This document shows, piece by piece, positions 46,654 through 55,688 of a stretch of 64,000 nucleotides of DNA (the first letter of the stretch is position 1; every line of letters starts with the position of its first letter). The translations under genes were made by a program, and so were the position numbers. The notes beneath the pieces were generated by a model. That model made no database searches and was not told the DNA's origin. It saw nothing but the letters and a program-made list of their open reading frames with translations. Source of the DNA: Oxalobacteraceae bacterium (GTDB taxonomy: Bacteria > Pseudomonadota > Gammaproteobacteria > Burkholderiales > Burkholderiaceae_D); NCBI GenBank assembly GCA_021298975.1, contig JAJTGC010000002.1, forward strand, positions 1-64,000, given 5' to 3'.

Positions 46654-48378
46654 ATGTTCATAGACACCCGCCAGATCAGTCAGGACAAAGCCCTGATTGC
46701 GACGGTATGCATCATCGGTGGTGGCGTCGCGGGCATTTCGATAGCGCGTGAACTTGAAAAGCAGGGTATCGATACCTGTCTGCTGGAGAGCGGTGGTTTG
46801 CAACCGGATCACGAGACGCGTGATTTGTATCGCGGCAAGGCGACCGGAATGAATTATCAGTTCGCCGACGGCTGTCGAGCGCGCTTTCTGGGTGGCAGCA
46901 GCAACTGCTGGGGCGGCTGGAGCAGGCCATTGGATGCCTGGGATTTCGAGCAGCGCGACTGGGTGCCGCACAGCGGTTGGCCTTTTGGCCTGTCTGATCT
47001 CGAGCCGTACTACCGTCGCGCGCATGAAGTGCTCAAGCTGGGGCCGTTCAATTTTGATCCGGCCTATTGGGAAAAAGCGATTGCGCGTCCGGACGTGCGT
47101 CGTATTCCTCTCAAATCAGGCAAGGTGCGGGACACCATCTCCCAGTTCAGCCCGCCGGTACGTTTTGGGAAGGATTATCGGCGAGAGTTACGCGATGCAC
47201 GCTATGTCCGCATATTCCTTCATGCGAATGTGACTCAGATCATTCCCGACCCGCTGGCCGGCCGCATCAAGGAAGTCTCAGTGCAGACATTGACGGGCAA
47301 GCAGATGCGCGTCGCTGCGCGTATCTTCATACTCGCGACAGGTGGTATTGAAAATGCCCGACTGCTGCTGGCTTCGAACCGAATCATGCCAGCCGGTCTG
47401 GGTAATCAGCATGATCTGGTCGGTCGATTTTTCATGGATCATCCGCGCCTTTTGAGTGGCGAAATCCATTTTTCGCAAGCATGGTCACGCAACAAGCTAT
47501 ATGACATCAAATACCACTACATGAACTCAGCCGTTGCCGCACACGGCGTTCACATCGCGGCACAGCTTGCATTGACACCCGAGACCCTGGAAAAAGAACG
47601 CTTGCTGAACGCACGCATCTGTTTTTGTTCGGAGTTTCCGGGTGAGGGTAGCCAGGGTGCGCAGGCCTTGTTCCGCTGCAAGCAGGCCTTGCTCTCCAAA
47701 GATCAGCCCGGCTGGCGCTTGCGCGATGATGTGCTGACGATGTTGAAAGAGCCACTGAATACCTTTGCCTACGGCTTTACCCGACTGTTTCATCCACGCG
47801 CGATGATAAAAAAAGTAAGTTTTCAGGTAATTGTCGAACCGGCACCGAACCCGGACAGCCGTGTCAGCCTGTCATCGACACAAAAAGATGCATTGGGTCT
47901 GCCGCGCATTGAAGTTGATTGGCAGCTTGATACCCAAGTCAGACGCAGCGCCGATCGCAGTCTTGCGCTCATCGCAAACGAACTTCGTCAATCCGGTATT
48001 GCCCATGTCACACTTGATCCTTTGATGGAATTACACGGATGGCCCGCGACACTGGAGGCTGAGGGCACCTGGCACCACATGGGAACAACGCGCATGCACC
48101 GCGATGAAAAAAAGGGCGTCGTCGATGCCGACTGCAAAGTACATGGCTTTGCCAATTTTTATATCGCAGGCAGCTCGGTATTTCCAACTGCGGGTGCTAA
48201 TTTCCCGACGATCACCATCACCGCACTGGCCTTGCGCCTTGCCGATCAGGTGATCGGGCAGCTAAAGAACGCATCCAGCACGCTCGTGGAGGAAATTGAT
48301 CTGGTGCAGAGTACATCGATTGCTGTTGAAGATTCAGTGGCCGCTTCGATCAATGTGAGTACTTTGCCAGCTGTCTGA
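46654..48378 (+). CDS. GMC-family FAD-dependent oxidoreductase
   Basis: The product has 574 residues, with the ribosome site ACGGGAGAATGC. The FAD-binding start VCIIGGGVAGISIARELEKQG is followed by GGSSNCWGGWSRPLDAWDFE and the C-terminal GMC motifs GTWHHMGTTRMHRDEKKG and AGSSVFPTAGANFPTITITALALRLAD. HH in the WHHMGTT motif fits the catalytic His pair region. GMC enzymes oxidise alcohols or sugars. In this locus an oxidised sugar, for instance a uronic or keto sugar, is a reasonable product, but the substrate cannot be read from the sequence. It begins 12 bp after the acyltransferase gene. Confidence 0.88.
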   Translation: MFIDTRQISQDKALIATVCIIGGGVAGISIARELEKQGIDTCLLESGGLQPDHETRDLYRGKATGMNYQFADGCRARFLGGSSNCWGGWSRPLDAWDFEQRDWVPHSGWPFGLSDLEPYYRRAHEVLKLGPFNFDPAYWEKAIARPDVRRIPLKSGKVRDTISQFSPPVRFGKDYRRELRDARYVRIFLHANVTQIIPDPLAGRIKEVSVQTLTGKQMRVAARIFILATGGIENARLLLASNRIMPAGLGNQHDLVGRFFMDHPRLLSGEIHFSQAWSRNKLYDIKYHYMNSAVAAHGVHIAAQLALTPETLEKERLLNARICFCSEFPGEGSQGAQALFRCKQALLSKDQPGWRLRDDVLTMLKEPLNTFAYGFTRLFHPRAMIKKVSFQVIVEPAPNPDSRVSLSSTQKDALGLPRIEVDWQLDTQVRRSADRSLALIANELRQSGIAHVTLDPLMELHGWPATLEAEGTWHHMGTTRMHRDEKKGVVDADCKVHGFANFYIAGSSVFPTAGANFPTITITALALRLADQVIGQLKNASSTLVEEIDLVQSTSIAVEDSVAASINVSTLPAV

Positions 48379-48616
48379 CTGATAGCGCTATGACTGAGTA
48401 GCTTCATATTATTTATTGTCAAAGTCAGATCCAGTATCTCTCGGTGCAAAGACGCTGATGTCTTTTCATTTCGCGGTCGCTGACTCTAACAACGGAAAAT
48501 TTCAAGCCATTTAAATAAAATTTTTTTCATTACCTTCCGGAACTCTTCTCTATCGGCAATGCTCTGAAGAGAGCTTTGCAAGCGATCTGTGTTGTCAGGC
48601 AGATCAGAATCAATCG

Positions 48617-49720
48617 ATGGAGAAAATGTTGATAAATCAATTTACATGTAAAAGCAAAACGATTCGTGCGCGCTCGCTGATGGCAGCGACCAGTGTTTCT
48701 TTCATACTGGCGGCCTGTGGTGGCGGTACGGGTACTGCCCAATACGCAATCGACCCAGCAGGCAATCTGACTTCAGCCAAAGTCGTCAACACCAGCTCGG
48801 ATGGCAGAGTGACGACCACGGTCGCCTCGTCATCGGGCGCAACGACGGGTACAAGCACCACGACACCCAGCACGGGCACACCCACCACGACCACACCCAC
48901 CACGACCACACCCACCACGACCACACCAACCACAACGACACCAACCACAACGACACCAACCACAACGACACCAACCACGACAACACCAGCGACTACCACG
49001 CCAACGGCCACAGCACCGGCAAGCAGCACGCCTATGCCCTTCGGTCAGCCAGCAGGTACTTACAAGCTCGCGTTCCAGGATGAGTTCAACTCATTCAATA
49101 CTGCGGTATGGAACGACTCAATCTGGTACGAAGCGAGCAATCCCACCAAGAACTACACGGTATCCAACGGCAGTCTGAAAATCTGGCCGCAACGTGATGC
49201 GAGTGGACGATTTTTTAACCGTACCATTGACACGGATGGCAAGTACTATCAGACCTACGGTTTCTTTGAAATCGAAGCCAAGCTTCCGGTTGGCAGAGGT
49301 ACCTGGCCTGCTTTCTGGTTATTCAATCACATCGGTAGTCGACGTCCCGAGATTGATGTGATGGAAGCGTATGCAGGTGGCGGACCGAACAGTGGTTGGT
49401 CTGATGCGAATCTGCACCCCACCGCTTACGCGCCTACTGTATGGCTGGATGCGGGCCGTCTGGCCGGATCGAAGACGATATTGACCTCGGATTTGTCCGC
49501 AGCTTTCCACAAATACGCACTGAAATGGGAGCCGAACAAACAGACTTTCTACTTTGACGGTCGCGAAGTGTATACCCTGAATGTGACGATGTCTGACCCG
49601 ATGTACATCATGCTGGATCTCTGGTACGGTAGTGCGAGCGGGACACCTGACAACACGACGCCAACGGGCATAGGTAATTCCTACGAAGTCAACTACGTTC
49701 GCTCCTGGAAATTGAGCTGA
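48617..49720 (+). CDS. GH16 family glycoside hydrolase lipoprotein with Thr/Pro linker
   Basis: The product has 367 residues. The lipoprotein signal ends in the lipobox LAAC (SLMAATSVSFILAACGGG). Residues about 70-140 are a Thr/Pro linker. The catalytic domain from about residue 143 (YKLAFQDEFNSFNTAVWND) is GH16: the active-site E-x-D-x-x-E is EIDVMEAYAGG, preceded by GRGTWPAFWLFNH. GH16 enzymes cut beta-1,3/1,4 glucans or galactans, so it probably trims the exported polymer at the cell surface. Starts at 48617 and 48626 are both possible. The 238-bp gap before it has AT-rich sequence but no certain promoter. Confidence 0.93.
   Translation: MEKMLINQFTCKSKTIRARSLMAATSVSFILAACGGGTGTAQYAIDPAGNLTSAKVVNTSSDGRVTTTVASSSGATTGTSTTTPSTGTPTTTTPTTTTPTTTTPTTTTPTTTTPTTTTPTTTTPATTTPTATAPASSTPMPFGQPAGTYKLAFQDEFNSFNTAVWNDSIWYEASNPTKNYTVSNGSLKIWPQRDASGRFFNRTIDTDGKYYQTYGFFEIEAKLPVGRGTWPAFWLFNHIGSRRPEIDVMEAYAGGGPNSGWSDANLHPTAYAPTVWLDAGRLAGSKTILTSDLSAAFHKYALKWEPNKQTFYFDGREVYTLNVTMSDPMYIMLDLWYGSASGTPDNTTPTGIGNSYEVNYVRSWKLS
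48881..48985. repeat. 15-bp tandem repeat coding for PTTTT x7
   Basis: Seven in-frame 15-bp units (CCCACCACGACCACA and close variants) encode Pro-Thr-Thr-Thr-Thr, with a decayed eighth (PATTT). The first three units are identical and the next three share a variant. Because a unit is five codons, slippage changes linker length without breaking the frame. Confidence 0.9.
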
Positions 49721-49753
49721 TACGATCCAGGGAGATTGTTCTCTGCAATAGTC

Positions 49754-49781
49754 AGACCAGCCTTGCGCTGGTCTTTTTTTT
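49754..49781 (+). terminator. Rho-independent terminator after the GH16 gene
   Basis: Stem AGACCAGC / GCTGGTCT with a 5-base loop is followed by eight T. It ends the rightward polysaccharide unit, or at least the GH16 message. Confidence 0.88.
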
Positions 49782-49848
49782 GATTCTCGCCAATACGCTT
49801 TACAGTGAGATCATCAGGATATCCAGCCTGACAAGAGGATATCAACAG

Positions 49849-51498
49849 ATGACACGACTCGTGCTGGTACTGATCATGCTGACGTCACAGGCCACTGCGA
49901 CGCCATTGCCTCTCCCAAGCGCTGTTCGCGATGGCGAGACAGTACTGCTTGAATGCGGCCGCACCTATCTGGGGGAACTTGATTTATCCAACCGTCGCGA
50001 TGTGACCGTCACCACGCGCGGACACTGTGGCAATGCGTCCATCACGCCAGCACGGCCAGTCGTGGGCTGGCAGGTTCATCCCCGCGATCCGCGACTCTGG
50101 TCAGCGCAGCTGGATGCCGCACCAACGCAATTCGAGATGGCAGGTCAGTTCCTGCCACGCGCGCATCATCCCAACAATCCGACTCAGTGGCTGCGAGGTC
50201 AAAAGCTCGCAGCCTTGCAATTACGGGCAAAGCTTCCTGATGCAGCGATGGCAGGTGCAACCCTGGTCTGGCGTGCAGCGGACTGGCTGATACAGACGCG
50301 CATGATTACGCGGTATGACGACCAGATATTGCAACTGGCATCCGGCGACGATGAGGGTTTTGGCTTGAGGCCAGAGACCGAGTTTTATGTCGAAGGCAAG
50401 CGCTGGATGCTCGATTCACCCGGCGAATGGCTGCATGCTGACGGCTGGCTGCATGTCTGGCCTCCCGATGGCAAATCACCTGAGGGGCGTGCCTGGGTAA
50501 CCCAACGCGCGCGCGCGATCAACGCCAGTGGGTCGCAGAACGTGAACCTTCATCATCTGACCCTCTTTGCCGCTACCCTGGGTATCGATGGCAGCGACAG
50601 CCGCAATTTGGCGATTTCGGACGTCGACATCATCAACAGTGGCGAGGAAGCCATTCTCATTGGCGGTAGCGGTGCAAGGCTGCGTGGCGTTCGTATCCGT
50701 GGCACGGTACAAAATGGCATACGTGCCAATGATGATGCGCGGGACGTGGTCATTGCCGATAGCCAGATTGAAGGTGCCGGCATGCTGGGCATGCCCCGTC
50801 GATCCAAAGGCGCGATTGTCTTTGAGGCGGCGCGTGGTCATGTCATTCAGCGTAATCGCATCTCGAATACAGCCTACATCGGTATCCGGGTATTTCGTCA
50901 GGCGATTGTCACCGACAATGTGATCGATCGGGCCTGCCTGAGGCTGGGTGATTGCGGTGGTATCTACACCTTTGCGCGCGATCGTCAATCGCTGGATACG
51001 GTCATCGAGAGAAACAAAATCATGCAGCTACAGGGACGCATGTCGCATGCAATATATCTGGATGATTTTGCGAATGGGGTTACTGTTCGAGGGAATCAGT
51101 TGCTACATAATCCAGGTGGCATGCAATTACACAATGGCTTTGGCAATCTGATTACTCAAAATATTTTTTCTGAAAATCTGCATGAACATATGCTCTTTAA
51201 CGAAACTGCACCGTTTGCGTCAATCCGGCGCAATCGTATCGAGCGCAATCAGTTTATATCGCGCAAGGCGATACCGAGCTTTCGTCTCTGGAGTCATCAC
51301 GGTGACAAAAACGTGCGTTTCTTTGCCGAATTTGAAAACAACACGTATGTGAGCGCACCGGCTCGTTTTGCAGAAGTCGAAGGGCATGGCCTGCTCAGCT
51401 ATCAGGCATGGCAAGCGATTGTGGGTGAAGAGCCCGGCGGTCGTTTCTCAGCCGCGGGTACGGCGCCACAACTCGCCGGGGAGCGCGAGAAGAAATAA
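49849..51498 (+). CDS. Secreted right-handed beta-helix protein (lyase/epimerase-like)
   Basis: The product has 549 residues from the ATG at 49849 with AAGAGGA upstream; the frame is open from 49780 but that overlaps the terminator. A signal peptide MTRLVLVLIMLTSQATAT is present. Residues about 240-460 hold parallel beta-helix coils (NVNLHHLTLFAATLGIDGSDS, GVRIRGTVQNGIRANDDARDVV, HVIQRNRISNTAYIGIRVF, GVTVRGNQLLHNPGGMQLHNGF). Such proteins in polysaccharide loci are lyases, epimerases or polymer-binding proteins. No defined catalytic motif was identified. Its end overlaps the opposed WecG-type gene by 51 bp. Confidence 0.8.
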   Translation: MTRLVLVLIMLTSQATATPLPLPSAVRDGETVLLECGRTYLGELDLSNRRDVTVTTRGHCGNASITPARPVVGWQVHPRDPRLWSAQLDAAPTQFEMAGQFLPRAHHPNNPTQWLRGQKLAALQLRAKLPDAAMAGATLVWRAADWLIQTRMITRYDDQILQLASGDDEGFGLRPETEFYVEGKRWMLDSPGEWLHADGWLHVWPPDGKSPEGRAWVTQRARAINASGSQNVNLHHLTLFAATLGIDGSDSRNLAISDVDIINSGEEAILIGGSGARLRGVRIRGTVQNGIRANDDARDVVIADSQIEGAGMLGMPRRSKGAIVFEAARGHVIQRNRISNTAYIGIRVFRQAIVTDNVIDRACLRLGDCGGIYTFARDRQSLDTVIERNKIMQLQGRMSHAIYLDDFANGVTVRGNQLLHNPGGMQLHNGFGNLITQNIFSENLHEHMLFNETAPFASIRRNRIERNQFISRKAIPSFRLWSHHGDKNVRFFAEFENNTYVSAPARFAEVEGHGLLSYQAWQAIVGEEPGGRFSAAGTAPQLAGEREKK

Positions 51499-52203
51499 GC
51501 TGTTGGTGATCAGGTAGCGCTTCGCCAGTCGCACCGGCTCGTGTCGCAGTCGGTACAGCCATTCCAATCCCAAGCGCTGCCAGCTTTGCGGCGCGCGCGG
51601 CAGCACGCCTGCGTGGTAATCAAAGGCGGCACCCACGCCCAGCATGACGGCCTGCACACGATCGCGTTGCGCAGCCATCCAGATTTCCTGCTTCGGACAG
51701 CCCAAGCCCACAAACAGCAATCGCGCGCCCGAGCTATTGATGATCTCCACCAGGTGCGTATTCTCCGACGCGCTCAGACGTCGGAAAGGCGGCGATAGCG
51801 TGCCGGCGATCTGCACACCGGGGAAGGCCTTTTGCAGTCTTTGCGTCAATCGGGCCAGCGTGGCCTCCGTACTGCCCAGCAGGAATACGGATAATTGCGA
51901 GCGCTCGGCTTCGGCCATCAGATGCCACATCAGATCGGGCCCGCTGATACGCTGCTGCTCTGGCCAGCCGATCTTGCGCATCAGCCAGGCGATTGGCGCA
52001 CCATCGGGGGTCGACATGTCGGCATACTGCAAAGCCTGTGCGAGCGCATCATCCTGCCGCGCACTGACCACCACATGCACATTGCACAGGCAGACCATCC
52101 TTGATTGCTTTTCCTGGGCCCAGCGTACGATACGCCCCAGTGTCTGTTCCCACGACAGGACGTCGATCCGGGTTCCCAGCAAGCTAACGCTACCAGTACG
52201 CAT
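51448..52203 (-). CDS. WecG/TagA/CpsF family glycosyltransferase
   Basis: The product has 251 residues. The family pattern is complete: CLCNVHVVVSARQDDALAQA, the TPDGAPIAWLMRKIG motif with the conserved aspartate, ISGPDLMWHLM, FLLGSTEATL, and GLGCPKQEIWMAAQRD followed by GVGAAFDYHAG. These enzymes add N-acetylmannosaminuronate or a related sugar to an undecaprenyl-linked acceptor. The C-terminal RLGLEWLYRLRHEPVRL is a usual membrane-attachment region. It is on the leftward strand and its 3' end overlaps that of the beta-helix gene. Confidence 0.93.
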   Translation of the reverse strand: MRTGSVSLLGTRIDVLSWEQTLGRIVRWAQEKQSRMVCLCNVHVVVSARQDDALAQALQYADMSTPDGAPIAWLMRKIGWPEQQRISGPDLMWHLMAEAERSQLSVFLLGSTEATLARLTQRLQKAFPGVQIAGTLSPPFRRLSASENTHLVEIINSSGARLLFVGLGCPKQEIWMAAQRDRVQAVMLGVGAAFDYHAGVLPRAPQSWQRLGLEWLYRLRHEPVRLAKRYLITNSLFLLALPGELWRRTRG

Positions 52204-52331
52204 ATGCAGCTCATCTCAAAGAACATCCGTCTTGATTGAAGCGCAGAAGGGCAAGACGCTCACTGACAGTTCGCAAAACTTCATCGGCACCATCAGCGAA
52301 GATAAGGTTCTCTTTCAGACGGAATGCCCGG

Positions 52332-52919
52332 ATGTTTTCAGAAATGATAGATAGTGCGCGTCAGAGAACGCGACAGCGCATTGATGATGCCTTTATCGAC
52401 TTCAGCGGCGGCGAGCAGGCCTACACAGGCAAAAATGCGCACCGCCTACTCAAGCTCAATACTGCCAACAGCCAGCCGGTGCAGGAAAATGTCAGGCTGC
52501 CGTTTGATGATGAAGCGGTCGACTGGGTCGCCTGCCATGAGTTGCTCGAAACTTGTGGAAGCTTCGAGCGTCAGGTCAGACTGTTGCGGGAGCTGCTGCG
52601 TATCGCCAGGAAAGGCGTCTTTGTTTCTACGCCCAACCGGTGGCACCCCCTGTCCGGCTGGTTGCGCCCGCCGCCGCATGCGGGTTTGCTGGATGCGATG
52701 AAGATCAAGACCATGATGGACGTCTTGCCCGGGCATCTGCCCTGGCGTCTGGGTCATGTCAGGGTGATGGGTCTGAAATCACACTACTTTCTGATGATCT
52801 GGAAAGACAAGCGCTACGTCCCGGCGCCGGTCGCGGATCAGCCCGCCGTTGTCGAGCCGGCGGCCGGGCGGAATTCGGCGAGCAACGAAACCAAGGAAGT
52901 AGTCCAGCTCCTTCCATAA
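52332..52919 (+). CDS. Class I SAM-dependent methyltransferase-like protein, short form
   Basis: The product has 195 residues from the ATG at 52332; the frame is open from 52236. The middle looks like the second half of a Methyltransf_11 domain (VRLPFDDEAVDWVACHELLETC, LLRELLRIARKGVFVSTPNRWHP). The N-terminal glycine-rich SAM loop (DxGxG) is not visible; instead there is FIDFSGGEQAYTG. It may be an unusual or degenerate enzyme. It is the only rightward gene in this half of the locus, and its last 141 bp overlap the end of the opposed deacetylase gene. Confidence 0.6.
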   Translation: MFSEMIDSARQRTRQRIDDAFIDFSGGEQAYTGKNAHRLLKLNTANSQPVQENVRLPFDDEAVDWVACHELLETCGSFERQVRLLRELLRIARKGVFVSTPNRWHPLSGWLRPPPHAGLLDAMKIKTMMDVLPGHLPWRLGHVRVMGLKSHYFLMIWKDKRYVPAPVADQPAVVEPAAGRNSASNETKEVVQLLP

Positions 52920-53552
52920 CTGCAGTCGCTCGATGTCCAGTGCATGACACCACAGATGAAAAACTTGACCGTGCTGCTCCAGATGATCGAATAGTCGGTA
53001 GATGCGCATGAGCCAGTTATCTTCGGCAATGATGGCCTGAAAGGCTGGCCATCGCCTCTTGTAGGCACCTTGCGAGATAAAATTTCTGATCAATACATCG
53101 CGCTTGTGTGGATAGAACTGCAGCGAGGTCGGTAGCGTAAAACGCTGCTCGCCTGTATCCGAGTACAGATTGTTGATCGTGCGAGCATAGCCAAAGCCGG
53201 CGCGCCTGACCATATGCACATGCCGCGCCTGGAATTGCCCACCCGGATAGCAGAAGCCGGATACCGCGTGTCCCAAGCGCTGCTCCAGCTCGGTTTTTCC
53301 TTCACTGATCTGACGCCAGGCTTCATTGTCATCCACCCGGGTCAGGTAGCAATGATCCAGTGTGTGTGAGCCAATCTCGGCATACCGAGACAGTTCTCTC
53401 GCTTGTGCCGCCGTCATCACCGGTGCGCCTTCGGCATTGCGAATCGGCAGATAAAAGCTGGCCCGCAAGCGGTGTCTGGCGAGGATTTCAGCAATCCGCA
53501 AATCCAGCGGATGACCATCATCAACCGAGAGGGTGAATACCAATGAGCTCAT
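52779..53552 (-). CDS. Polysaccharide deacetylase (NodB domain)
   Basis: The product has 257 residues. NodB motifs are clear: motif 1 LSVDDGH with catalytic and metal aspartates, motif 2 GSHTLDH with two metal histidines, and motif 3 FCYPGGQF. Such enzymes remove N-acetyl groups from hexosamines in a polymer or precursor. There is no signal peptide, so a cytosolic precursor is more likely than an exported polymer. The start ATG shares ATGA with the stop of the upstream glycosyltransferase gene, which implies coupling. The C-terminal tail (about 45 residues) overlaps the methyltransferase gene on the other strand. Confidence 0.88.
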   Translation of the reverse strand: MSSLVFTLSVDDGHPLDLRIAEILARHRLRASFYLPIRNAEGAPVMTAAQARELSRYAEIGSHTLDHCYLTRVDDNEAWRQISEGKTELEQRLGHAVSGFCYPGGQFQARHVHMVRRAGFGYARTINNLYSDTGEQRFTLPTSLQFYPHKRDVLIRNFISQGAYKRRWPAFQAIIAEDNWLMRIYRLFDHLEQHGQVFHLWCHALDIERLQLWKELDYFLGFVARRIPPGRRLDNGGLIRDRRRDVALVFPDHQKVV

Positions 53553-54733
53553 GATCGGATGCGCGCGGCAGCGGCTGCAGCCGGATCGTCAGGTCTGCCA
53601 GATCTGGCGCGGGTATCTGCACTGCCCGATCTCGCCTCATTCAGATGTAAATCCAGTGCATAACGACAGGCATCAACAATACCAGCGGCAGCACTGTCAA
53701 AGTTATAGCGACGCACCCGTTCCAGGCTACGCTGACTGAATGCCTGCCACTGCGTTTCATCCTGAAGTAAATCCCTGGCGCAATCAGCCCACGCGCTGAC
53801 ATCCAGTTCGCGTACATACCCATTCTGCCCATCGACTACAAGTTCACCGGCGACGCCGGCGTGTGGGCTCACCAGCACGGGTAATCCCGCGGCGCAGGCT
53901 TCATTGGCCACCACGCCCCAGACGTCCGCATGCGAGGGAAACAGAAAAATTTTTGCAGACTGATACAGATTTGGCAGCGCCTGTTGTGTAGCGAAGCCCT
54001 GAAATTGCACACTGACCCATTCCGCATTCACACGTGCCTGTTCGCGCAGGATCTCATCAAGACTGCCTGAGCCGACGACCAACAATCGGGTCCGTCGTTG
54101 CAGACGTTTGGCTGTTTTGCAAGCGACCTGCAATGCAAACAGCGGGTCTTTCGAAGGCTCCATGCGGGAGCAATATATGAAATCGAATGGCCGACTCGCA
54201 TCCGGTTTGGGTTTGAATTTATCATTCGATACACACAGCCAGGAATAAAAACAGCGGGTATCAGCGATGCCGTAAGAATGGTACAGACGCTTGCCATCTT
54301 CACTCGCCGCAATAAAGCTGCGTGAGCCGCGGTACACCATACGGCGTACCAGACGGTGTACCAGTGACAGGGAACGTTCCGATGTATACGTACCATCCGT
54401 CATCGCCACATGGGCGCATTTTTTCAAACGACTGACAAAATAGGCATACAGATGCGTAGGATTGAATCCATCAGTGATGATGACATCGGCTTTCAGTTGC
54501 AGCAGCAATGGTATGACATCCGGGTTGTGATGAATGTAGCGATCACGATAGGTCAGAAATGACTCGCGCAAAAAGTACTGTCGACATGTCGATTCAGGCA
54601 AATCCCACAGGCGGTTGGGCTCGCGCCGTCTGCAAAATATCGCATGGAAATCAATGCCCGGCCATCTCGCCAGGCGATTGAAAATCGGTATGCGGTAGGG
54701 TGGTGGTATGTTGGTGACCAGTGCTATGCGCAT
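53549..54733 (-). CDS. Glycosyltransferase family 4
   Basis: The product has 394 residues from the ATG at 54733; an open extension to 54910 runs into the neighbouring gene and is not used. The N-terminal Rossmann half begins MRIALVTNIPPPYRIPIFNR. The donor-binding half has YCSRMEPSKDPLFALQVACK, LLVVGSGSLDEIL, and the GT4 motif FLFPSHADVWGVVANEACAAGLPVL, in which E is the ribose-binding glutamate of the EX7E signature (the second glutamate is absent here). The C-terminal tail is rich in Ala, Arg and Asp. It is 37 bp downstream of the GT2 gene. Confidence 0.9.
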   Translation of the reverse strand: MRIALVTNIPPPYRIPIFNRLARWPGIDFHAIFCRRREPNRLWDLPESTCRQYFLRESFLTYRDRYIHHNPDVIPLLLQLKADVIITDGFNPTHLYAYFVSRLKKCAHVAMTDGTYTSERSLSLVHRLVRRMVYRGSRSFIAASEDGKRLYHSYGIADTRCFYSWLCVSNDKFKPKPDASRPFDFIYCSRMEPSKDPLFALQVACKTAKRLQRRTRLLVVGSGSLDEILREQARVNAEWVSVQFQGFATQQALPNLYQSAKIFLFPSHADVWGVVANEACAAGLPVLVSPHAGVAGELVVDGQNGYVRELDVSAWADCARDLLQDETQWQAFSQRSLERVRRYNFDSAAAGIVDACRYALDLHLNEARSGSADTRARSGRPDDPAAAAAARIRS

Positions 54734-54770
54734 GATATCTGGCGAATAAATCGTCGGTCGCGGTGTGGCT

Positions 54771-55688
54771 TTATTTGGTGCACTTTGAAAAAGATACCGA
54801 ACCTGAACGGCGCTGCCAGGATTGCTCGCGCCAATGACGTAGCCACCAGCCAAGCCAACCATCCAGACGCCCCCGAGCGATGGCATAACCATGGACAAGT
54901 TGCTGGCCAACTGGACTGGTCGAATTGACCCGAGAGAGTGGTTTGATCAGTGGCGAGAGCAAACCTCGCGCAATTACCCACAGCGGCAGTCGGTGTTTTG
55001 CATACATCGCACCGGTACCCCGCGCGCGCAGACGGGCACTCCTCAATGCGTTGTGGCTTGTGGCCAGTTGGGGCGGATCGACTCGGTGATGAACACGCGC
55101 TTCGGGTTCGTGCGCGACGAGTGCCCCGGCGCGCAAAGCACGCAAGATCATGTCGGTCTCTTCTCCGGCACCGAACCATTGACCCACACCCAAGCGGCCA
55201 TCAAAGCCGCCGATGCGATCGATCAGGCTGCGTTCAAAAAACAAGGTAATGGACGACACTGGAATGTCACGAAAGCGTGATGAGCGGTGCCAACTCAGCA
55301 GCCCTGGGGGGCGCACAGTATCTTGTTCTACCCATCGGCTGATGATGCCCTGCGGTCGATCGCGATGGCGGCTGCGCAAGCGGATCCGTTCCAGTGTCTG
55401 CGGTTCATACCAGCAGTCGTCGTCCGGAAATCCCAACCACTGACCGCTGGCTTCGGCGATGCCTGCGTTGCGTGCCAGCGCCAGATTGGGCGGGAAGTGA
55501 TGCACGTGTCGGATCACGAGACCCAGACAGCGCGCTCTGTGCACGATGGGCATCAGCCGGTCATCCTGATTTTGATCGACGACGATTACTTCAAAATCAT
55601 GAAATGTCTGCACCAGAAGCGAGTTGAACAGCCGATTGAGCTCAACGGTGCGGCCCACCGTGGCCAATATCAGTGAAAAATCACGCAT
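54771..55688 (-). CDS. Glycosyltransferase family 2
   Basis: The product has 305 residues from the ATG at 55688. The GT2 GT-A fold is visible: SLILATVGRTVELNRLFNSLL, VIVVDQNQDDRLMP, NLALARNAGIAEASGQWLGFPDDDCWYEP with the metal-binding DDD, and DRIGGFDGRLGVGQWFGAGEETDMILRA with the catalytic ED region. It transfers one sugar to the lipid-linked repeat unit; donor and acceptor are unknown. Its start overlaps the stop of the next GT2 gene by 8 bp. Confidence 0.9.
   Translation of the reverse strand: MRDFSLILATVGRTVELNRLFNSLLVQTFHDFEVIVVDQNQDDRLMPIVHRARCLGLVIRHVHHFPPNLALARNAGIAEASGQWLGFPDDDCWYEPQTLERIRLRSRHRDRPQGIISRWVEQDTVRPPGLLSWHRSSRFRDIPVSSITLFFERSLIDRIGGFDGRLGVGQWFGAGEETDMILRALRAGALVAHEPEARVHHRVDPPQLATSHNALRSARLRARGTGAMYAKHRLPLWVIARGLLSPLIKPLSRVNSTSPVGQQLVHGYAIARGRLDGWLGWWLRHWREQSWQRRSGSVSFSKCTK

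Noticed and set aside
48881-48985. Short regular repeats that could suggest a CRISPR
   Set aside because: The 15-bp units have no spacers and code in frame for a Thr/Pro linker.
54733-54910. N-terminal extension of 59 residues on the GT4 gene
   Set aside because: The extension overlaps the end of the upstream GT2 gene, and the family start MRIALVTNIPPP lies at 54733.
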